Origin: Saccoglossus kowalevskii
Lineage: Eukaryota > Hemichordata > Enteropneusta > Harrimaniidae
Direction of reading: 5' to 3'
Assembly (NCBI RefSeq): GCF_000003605.2
Contig: NW_003153748.1
Span: forward strand, 42,071-54,836
Length of the DNA: 12,766 nucleotides
Position 1 is the first letter of the stretch; each line of letters opens with the position of its first letter. Below, piece after piece: positions 7,163 to 12,766 of the stretch. A program made the translations under genes and the position numbers. The notes under the pieces were generated by a model, which was not told where the DNA came from, did not search any database, and worked only from the letters and a program-made list of their open reading frames with translations.

Positions 7163-7723
7163 ATTTTTCCCCAGGGCGCTGTGTCTTATAGAGTGCTCGA
7201 TTGACCGACTAAGACGAGAGCTGAAACGTATTTCGTTGTGTGTGTCTTATTTGACTGTAAAGTATAAGTGACTTTCCCGATCCCATACCTCAAGGGGACG
7301 AGATATAGAGACGAGACGAAATTCCCCCCTGACAAGTGTGGAGAACCCAGAGAGGAAAAGAAATTACCCCGTGATAATACTTTGAACTGGAAGCTGGGGC
7401 GCTGTTCTCATCTCGCTAATTAGGCGATGTCTCAGAAGTCAACACAAGTAAATAAATAAAAAATCGTAATGAATATATGTACGTATGCAAATAAATTAAT
7501 AATAAAATGATAAAGATACTAATACACAATTATAATACATCATCAAATAATAAATTGGTCCATGGCTAACTTAAAGGACGGCCAAGTGAAATTATAATGT
7601 TTTCTGAAAACAACTAGTATTTGGTTTTTGGTGTAATTTCAATGAATTAATTAGCAGTAAGCAATTAATAGATTTAGAGTTTAGCTGTGATTTTCAAAGT
7701 TTTACCTGTAGTAGTGACATTTG

Positions 7724-7767
7724 TTTTTTTTTAAAAAAAGATTTCTAAATTTTAAAATTTAAAAAAA
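7724..7767. repeat. T9A7 tract and AT palindromes
   Basis: Nine T followed by seven A (7724-7739), then the perfect palindrome AAATTTTAAAATTT (7747-7760) and an A run. It could form a cruciform or act as an easily melted site. No function is shown. Confidence 0.7.
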
Positions 7768-8508
7768 CTACTTCCATGTATAAAAAGTCAACGCAGCCAG
7801 AAATCGTCTTATCATTCTCGCATGATACGCCACAACAAGCAACGCTCCTAACATAGCTCATTATTCCATAAACTGTAATTTATATCATGGAATCTAGAAT
7901 ACCCCGTCACGTGTAAGAGATGTTTTATGTCATTCCGTTTAATTCCCGTATAAACACCAATTGCAAACGTTATGAGCATATCTTCTGTTCATATCTAATG
8001 CCACATAATTAAAGCATTTTTACTGCAGCACAAAGTATATGTATGGTGTAACTTTTCCCAAATATATTATATAACTGTAAACATATGTTGGTTGACGTTG
8101 ACTGTATTGTCCAGTATGTGTAATGCACGCAGTAACTATGTCACTACCCTATTGGTAAAACGTTAGGTTAAAGTTTGTAATTGCTGCATTGCATAGAAAA
8201 TATCACAATATTTGAAAAGAGATTTAATTCAAGCACGCAATAAATACGTCGTACAATTTACTTTCAGGGAAACGCGATATAGGGTAGAAACAACTTATTT
8301 TCATTTGCCACCCCCCAGATCTTAGGAATCTAAACAGAAAACATCAGATACGAGTTTCCCGTCATGCCACACGTCAGTCAGTCGCACCCTCAAGTAATGC
8401 TGTTTATGTTAAATACCGGAATACCTTATTACCCGAATTGATGGTGTTAATACTAAAGCCTACAATTAAAGTCTTCCCACTTGTCCAGGAAAATGGACTT
8501 TGTATGTC

Positions 8509-8517
8509 TTTTTTTTT
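8509..8517 (-). repeat. A9 tract, possible poly(A) tail of the Tx1/L1-like LINE
   Basis: Nine T on the plus strand, 52 bases beyond the end of the ORF2 reading frame, in the position expected for the A-rich 3' end of an L1-group LINE. Its shortness and the lack of a matching target duplication leave it uncertain. Confidence 0.4.
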
Positions 8518-8568
8518 GAAATGTCTAACTCTATCTTTAGCGTGTAACGTATATCAGGTTTTATGAGA

Positions 8569-9939
8569 TTAAAGCATGGTAGTTCCTTTTTTCAATTTAC
8601 ACGTATAGATATTTCTTTCATCAATTATAATTATATGGTTTAGTAGAGGGGAAAAGTACTTGTCACCTAATATAATCTGTTTTGCTGACAATTTTCTTGT
8701 GCATCCTAGTTTTGTTACCCATAGATTAAAAATTGATGTCCAGGGGATTTTAATAAACTCGCGTTCAACGAAAAGATGCACTAGGTTCTCGGTTGTACCA
8801 TGACAAAATGAGCATAAATCTGACGATACTAATGGCGAATTCATATGGAATAACATTTCATTTGTGTACAGGATATTGTGGTTTAATTTCCACTGAAACT
8901 CCCGTAGTTTGCTGCATAGAGTTACCAAAAAAGGCATGGAATAATGAAATTCCCAATCCTTGTTACCCGGATTACACAAAGTATTAAGAAAGAGTTGACT
9001 TTTGGGTGTTGTAAAACCATGGGAGGTGAACAGTTTACGTAATTGCTTTTGGGTGGTATTTTCAAGTACAATTATTTGTTCACCGGTGACCGGAGGCTCT
9101 GGTCGTACACAAATTGCACGGCTATTCCTCCAGACAATGCCATACCACTGAAGTAGCTGAACATAATTGAGCCCTAGTGATTGGAGATTAGACCAATTTT
9201 TAATTTTCCCATTTGTGTCAAATATATCTGCAATGTAAATTATTTCTGCATTAAAAAACGTTCTGTAAATGATACTTTTATTTTGAATGAGGATATTTTT
9301 GTTATTCCATATGATTTCATATTCATGCGAGATGTTTTTATTAGGCCCAACTTCACTCCACTGTTTTAGTAAAGTGTAATAGAATAATGGGAGTTTAACA
9401 TTGAGTAAGTCAACTGAAAAATTACATTTAAAAATGAAATATCCTCCCACATATTCCAGGTAATTGGTAAAAAATAATTTCCAAGGGTGAAATTTAGGAG
9501 ATAGGTATCGTTTACCCACCCAACATTAATGTATATCAATCATATCTAAACCTCCTTGACCTATGTCTCCCATCAGTGTGTTGCGTGCTACTCTATCGTG
9601 TCCTTGCCATATGAATGTATATATTTTAGTATTTATGAGTTTAATATCCCGTTGTAGAATTGTAATATGGTTGAAAATAAATAGTAATTTTGGAATAACA
9701 AAAGTTTTAATAATCTGAGTTCTGCCAATAATTATCAAACTACGTCTAGACCAGCATTGCAACACACTATTTAAGCACTTTATTGGTATATTTATGTTCA
9801 TTTCATATGCTGCTTTAGCATCATAGGAAAAGAAGACCCCGACAATTTTGATAGGAGACATAGGCCATTTCACCCCGAAATGGAAGCGCTTCTTGGCGGA
9901 AGCGCTATCTGCCCAACCAAATTGCTTCAGTTTTGTCAT
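8569..9939 (-). pseudogene. Tx1/L1-like ORF2: thumb and C-terminal domain
   Basis: Two open pieces in the same frame (9939-9526 and 9519-8569), separated by a stop at 9528-9526 and an apparent loss of about ten residues. The first has the thumb pattern: a WSRRSLIIIGRTQIIK segment, then FIWQGH and IGQGGLDMIDI. The second, 316 codons, holds a KLREFQWKLNHNIL segment and the C-terminal knuckle CSFC...HLF (Cys236, Cys239, His248 of that piece). The usual fourth ligand is Arg253 (CGC) instead of Cys, a one-base change. The C-terminus reads ERNIYTCKLKKG and stops at 8569, shorter than relatives. Small open frames on the opposite strand are antisense shadows. Confidence 0.9.
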
Positions 9940-9948
9940 AATTGACCT

Positions 9949-10700
9949 TTAACCCTGAAACCAGGCAAATTTGTTAAAAAGAGAGAGAATATTTTCGCCC
10001 GATTTTACATCTGCAACAAAGCAGGTAAGATCGTCGGCATAGGCTGAGCTTTTAATTTGTTGTCTACCAATAGATATCCCTTTAATCCCGTCACTGTGTT
10101 TCTGATTAAGTAATAAGAGCTCCAGAGACAAAATAAACAGTATTGGGGATAAGGGGGTCACCTTGTCTCACCCCCTAGAAAGGCCGAAAAACCTAGTTGA
10201 TTCACCCATTTTCATTACACAGCTCACCGGATCTGTATGAAAGCATTGCACCCAACGTAGGACGGAAGGACCATAACTAAATATTTTCAGACATTGGATC
10301 ATATAATTCCAATCTAGGCTGTCAAATGCCTTTTGAAAATCGACTGCAAGAAGTATGCCAGTTTCGTTATTATCCTTCGTGTAGTTCGTCACACCCTCAA
10401 TTACACGAACACATTCCCCAATTGATCTATTTTTAATAAATGCGGTTTGTGATTCCCCAATTAACTTGTCTAATACTTTTTCAATTTTTTTGGAAAGGAT
10501 TCTAGCAGCAATTGTGTAGTCAGTGTTAAGCAGGGTAATTGGTCTCCAGTTAGACAGATACTTCTTATCTTTGTCCTTTTTTCTCAATGAGGGTAATAAC
10601 TCCTTGACGTTGACTACTGGACATGTAACCAAGTTCTGTGGCCGAATTTAGAGAGTTAATTACATAAGAATTACATAAACTCCCATAGGTCTTGGGGATT
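9949..10700 (-). pseudogene. Tx1/L1-like ORF2: reverse transcriptase
   Basis: The polymerase that copies element RNA at the nicked target. Motif order: a SSSQRQGVITLIEKKG block (about 10620-10575), SNWRPITLLNTDY, a QTAFIKNRSI block, motif A VDFQKAFDS (Asp at 10341-10339), a GVRQGDP block, PLSPILFIL, and motif C AYADDLT (YADD at 10041-10030). Both catalytic regions survive. The frame shifts at an A6 run (10577-10582). Around 10165-10150 a lost G and a gained C cancel each other, so the GVRQGDP block is only readable in another frame while the flanks share one frame. Around 9957-9905 the SGLKVNYDKTEAIWLG block is likewise out of frame with both neighbours. Confidence 0.93.
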
Positions 10701-10828
10701 GTTTGGGTTATTATATTCCTTCTCTCACTTTTGTAAATTATTTTTAATCAATTCAATATATTTATTATTTATTCAATTTTTTGTTGTTCAATTTCCAATA
10801 TAAATTCCCAAATTCCCCCCACTTGGTC

Positions 10829-11546
10829 TCAAATATAAGTAGTAACAGCAGAGTGATCAGATAATGCATTGGGCACAATATCACATTTTGATACCGACGT
10901 TTGCAACGAATTACTGAAAAGACAATAGTCAAGACGACTCTAAATTAATGTCGGACGTAATCGTCTCCACGTATAACGTCTCCCAGTTGGGTTTCTAATT
11001 CTCCAGATATCTGTTAAATCAAATTGTGTCATGATATTTTCCATGGCTTTTATGGAACTTTTCCAGACCACTGGATTACCCCCTGACCTATCAAGTACAT
11101 TATATAGAGTTAGGTTATGGTCCCCTCCCCAAATAATTTCCAGTTCCGGGTTTGATTGAAAATCTCCCAGAAAAATAGAAAGTTCTTGGAGAAATAGGTG
11201 GTGTTCGGCTTTAGAGGTTGGGGCATACGTATTGATAAAAAGATACGATGTGTTTGCTATATTGATTGAGACTATGACTAATCCTCCGTCCTTGTCAATT
11301 TTTACATGGTTAATTTGATAGTCTGATAGTTAATGTCCCCTTGCTAGCAGAGCTTCCATGAGAAAATATATAGTGGCCTGGTAAAAGGTTTTGCCAGCTA
11401 AGTTCATCTTTTGGGATAGAATGACACTCTTGAAGCATAATGATATTATATTTGCTATCGTTTAGCCATTGGAAAATCTTCTCTCTCTTTTTGGCGTCAG
11501 CAAGTCCCCGGACATCTAGGGAAATTATATTTATGTTGGTAGATAT
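10829..11546 (-). pseudogene. Tx1/L1-like ORF2: APE-type endonuclease
   Basis: Target-nicking domain of the second LINE. The first segment (11546-11310) reads IISLDVRGLADAKKRE, then IIMLQECHS (Glu), then SASKGT, and ends in a TAA at 11312-11310. The second segment, shifted by one base, runs from about 11330 to a TAG at 10942-10940 and on to a TGA at 10831-10829. It contains INTYAPTS, WGGDHN at 11131-11114, GRRYTW, RLDY and SDHSAV (Asp-His at 10858-10853). The Asn-x-Arg-Gly block reads DVRG instead of NVRG, and GGDFN reads GGDHN. Most active-site residues are kept but the first catalytic Asn is lost, so the enzyme would be inactive even with the frame restored. Confidence 0.9.
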
Positions 11547-11627
11547 TTATCCTTTATGTAGAAAACTATATATGGGTAACTGTATGCTGCATTGTAAGAC
11601 TGGATGAAAGATGGCTCTGTAAAACTA

Positions 11628-11648
11628 ACAAACAAATAAATAAATAAA
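11628..11648 (+). repeat. AAAC/AAAT microsatellite
   Basis: A run of 4-bp units changing from AAAC to AAAT, five units in total. Confidence 0.8.
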
Positions 11649-12400
11649 GTACAAGTATAAATTGTGCCCAGTTGCTACAACGCCATTGGACACACACAGA
11701 ATACAATAAACAATAAATACAAACAGAAAAATATTAAAGAAAACTAAAGCCATCAAGGTGCTGTTCTTGAGGTAACTATCTACCCAGCAAATTATACAAT
11801 ATTACATTTAATTAAACATATGCCACTTACTTGTTAAATATTCAGTTTGAAATGGCTAAATAAGTTAATAACTGAATAAGTAAACGACAATGACAATCAA
11901 TCGATAACTTTTTACCTATATAATTCACCGCGACGTGGACATTAATCAATGGAAATTAAAATATTACCTGTTTCAAGAATAGCATTACCACTGGAGATTC
12001 GTATCCTGTTGTAGTGAAACTGCTCTACATGTTGTATGTACTAAACATGTAGTCATGTGACTTATTATGACAGCCATAACACCATGGCATCACCAGTCTG
12101 AGCGGCATGAAAGTCACTTTCACTCGCAAACAATCGTTCACCGAGAGCAATACTTGTTGAGAGAGTAACACACATTTTACTTGAGATCTGAAACAATCTT
12201 CTCATCTTTTACCATACGCCAGGCGAACTCATAAGCTAACTGCTTCAGATAGTCGCACGAACTGATAAATATCTATACCGTGTTAATTGAGTGCGGAGAC
12301 TGTAGCCATAATGTGGTAAATACTAGTAGTCTGTGTATCGTATTTAGCATCAGTTGGCATACATGGTATTATATCACTCAACGTATCATGTGGCATAGGC

Positions 12401-12444
12401 AGATGATTGATTGTGGGGCTAATGTAACACATGACCAATCATCT
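12401..12444. repeat. 9-bp inverted repeat
   Basis: AGATGATTG (12401-12409) and CAATCATCT (12436-12444) with a 26-base loop. An isolated hairpin this size can occur by chance. Confidence 0.5.
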
Positions 12445-12766
12445 CATAATGATCGACATTATTTAAGGTAGCGAGACTATTATTTGTGTTGAAAATTACG
12501 TTTTTCACATTTATTTATTAATTGATGAAATGCACTATAAACTTTCATATGTCAACATAACATAGAATGTCATGTAAGTTGGTTAAAATGTAGATTTTCT
12601 GAAGGGAAGCAAGGCAGCCTCAGTAGTGTTTTCCAAAATCAACAACACAGGTTTAATCTGTGTGCCTATAAGTTTCAAAGATAAACTCAAGAAAAAGCAA
12701 TGTTAGGATGTGTTATCAGTAGCTATCTGACACACAATGAGCGTTTCCAAACATTTGAGTGGTTTG

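Larger units (their letters stand above)
6120..8508. other. Long non-coding stretch without a recognisable gene
   Basis: I see no supported gene, RNA gene or element with defined ends on either strand over about 2.4 kb. The part from 6250 to 7440 is studded with short degenerate tandem repeats, listed separately. The part from 7440 to 8508 is strongly AT-rich with homopolymer runs. An AATAAA lies at about 7030 but nothing upstream of it looks coding. Confidence 0.6.
8509..11546 (-). mobile_element. Tx1/L1-like LINE, ORF2 only, internally deleted
   Basis: A second, unrelated LINE read on the minus strand. It has an APE endonuclease (11546-10829), reverse transcriptase (about 10700-9949), thumb and C-terminal region with zinc knuckle (9939-8569). 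The wording of the motifs (SNWRPITLLN, VDFQKAFDS, AYADDLT) is that of the Tx1/L1 group. Only about 130 bases separate the endonuclease from the start of the reverse transcriptase block, where relatives have several hundred, so an internal deletion is likely. The A9 run on the coding strand at 8517-8509 may be the poly(A) tail. No ORF1 is seen upstream of 11546, and I found no target duplication. Confidence 0.88.
11547..12766. other. AT-rich stretch without a recognisable gene
   Basis: About 1.2 kb upstream of the Tx1/L1-like LINE. I see no ORF1, RNA gene or element ends. It holds a short A-rich microsatellite (11628-11648) and a small inverted repeat (12401-12444), listed separately. A 63-codon open frame at 12280-12471 on the plus strand has no recognisable domain and looks accidental. 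Confidence 0.6.

Noticed and set aside
6660-7440. Possible solo LTR (AATAAA near 7030, GC-rich flank, a stretch near 7428 resembling a tRNA-Leu primer site)
   Set aside because: No TG...CA ends, no direct-repeat partner and no gag-pol remnants were found.
8793-9369. Plus-strand open frames opposite the Tx1/L1-like C-terminus
   Set aside because: Antisense shadows of a well-supported minus-strand LINE gene, with no family resemblance.
1-12766. CRISPR array, bacterial operon, rRNA or tRNA genes
   Set aside because: No regularly spaced repeats with unique spacers and no bacterial-type gene spacing. No RNA gene signatures were seen, and the contents are animal transposable elements.

Overview
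This is an AT-rich stretch of animal nuclear DNA with no intact host gene that I can support. Almost all recognisable coding sequence is broken retrotransposon DNA on the minus strand. The pairing of a Tx1/L1-like LINE with a CR1/L2-like LINE carrying an esterase-type ORF1 suggests an aquatic invertebrate or basal chordate (mollusc, cnidarian or amphioxus type). The sequence does not allow a closer placement.

Layout from left to right. (1) 1-4790, minus strand: a decayed CR1/L2-like LINE. ORF1 (4790-3336) has a basic N-terminus, an RNase H1-type hybrid-binding domain, a coiled coil and a C-terminal SGNH hydrolase. ORF2 is represented by an APE-type endonuclease (about 1906-952) and the linker towards the reverse transcriptase (943-192). 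The reverse transcriptase itself is either off the left edge or lost. (2) 1916-3252: a 1337-bp foldback-type DNA transposon with inverted repeats of about 175 bp. It sits between ORF1 and ORF2 and is flanked by a 9-bp target duplication (8 of 9 matching), so it is younger than the LINE. Its interior keeps what look like the first and last coding pieces of a deleted gene. (3) 4791-5618: probable 5' untranslated region of the LINE, with a short upstream reading frame. (4) 5619-6119, minus strand: the 5'-truncated ORF2 3' end of another LINE copy, possibly of the same family, placed head-to-tail. (5) 6120-8508: no gene seen; several short degenerate tandem repeats. (6) 8509-11546, minus strand: a Tx1/L1-like LINE ORF2 with endonuclease, reverse transcriptase (YADD), thumb and C-terminal zinc knuckle, internally deleted and frameshifted. 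(7) 11547-12766: AT-rich, no gene seen.

The most interesting item is the hybrid-binding domain at the start of the LINE ORF1 (about 4634-4524). It would give an ORF1 protein a ready-made RNA:DNA hybrid-binding module next to a coiled coil and an esterase. Next is the nested foldback element with its target duplication and remnant exons.
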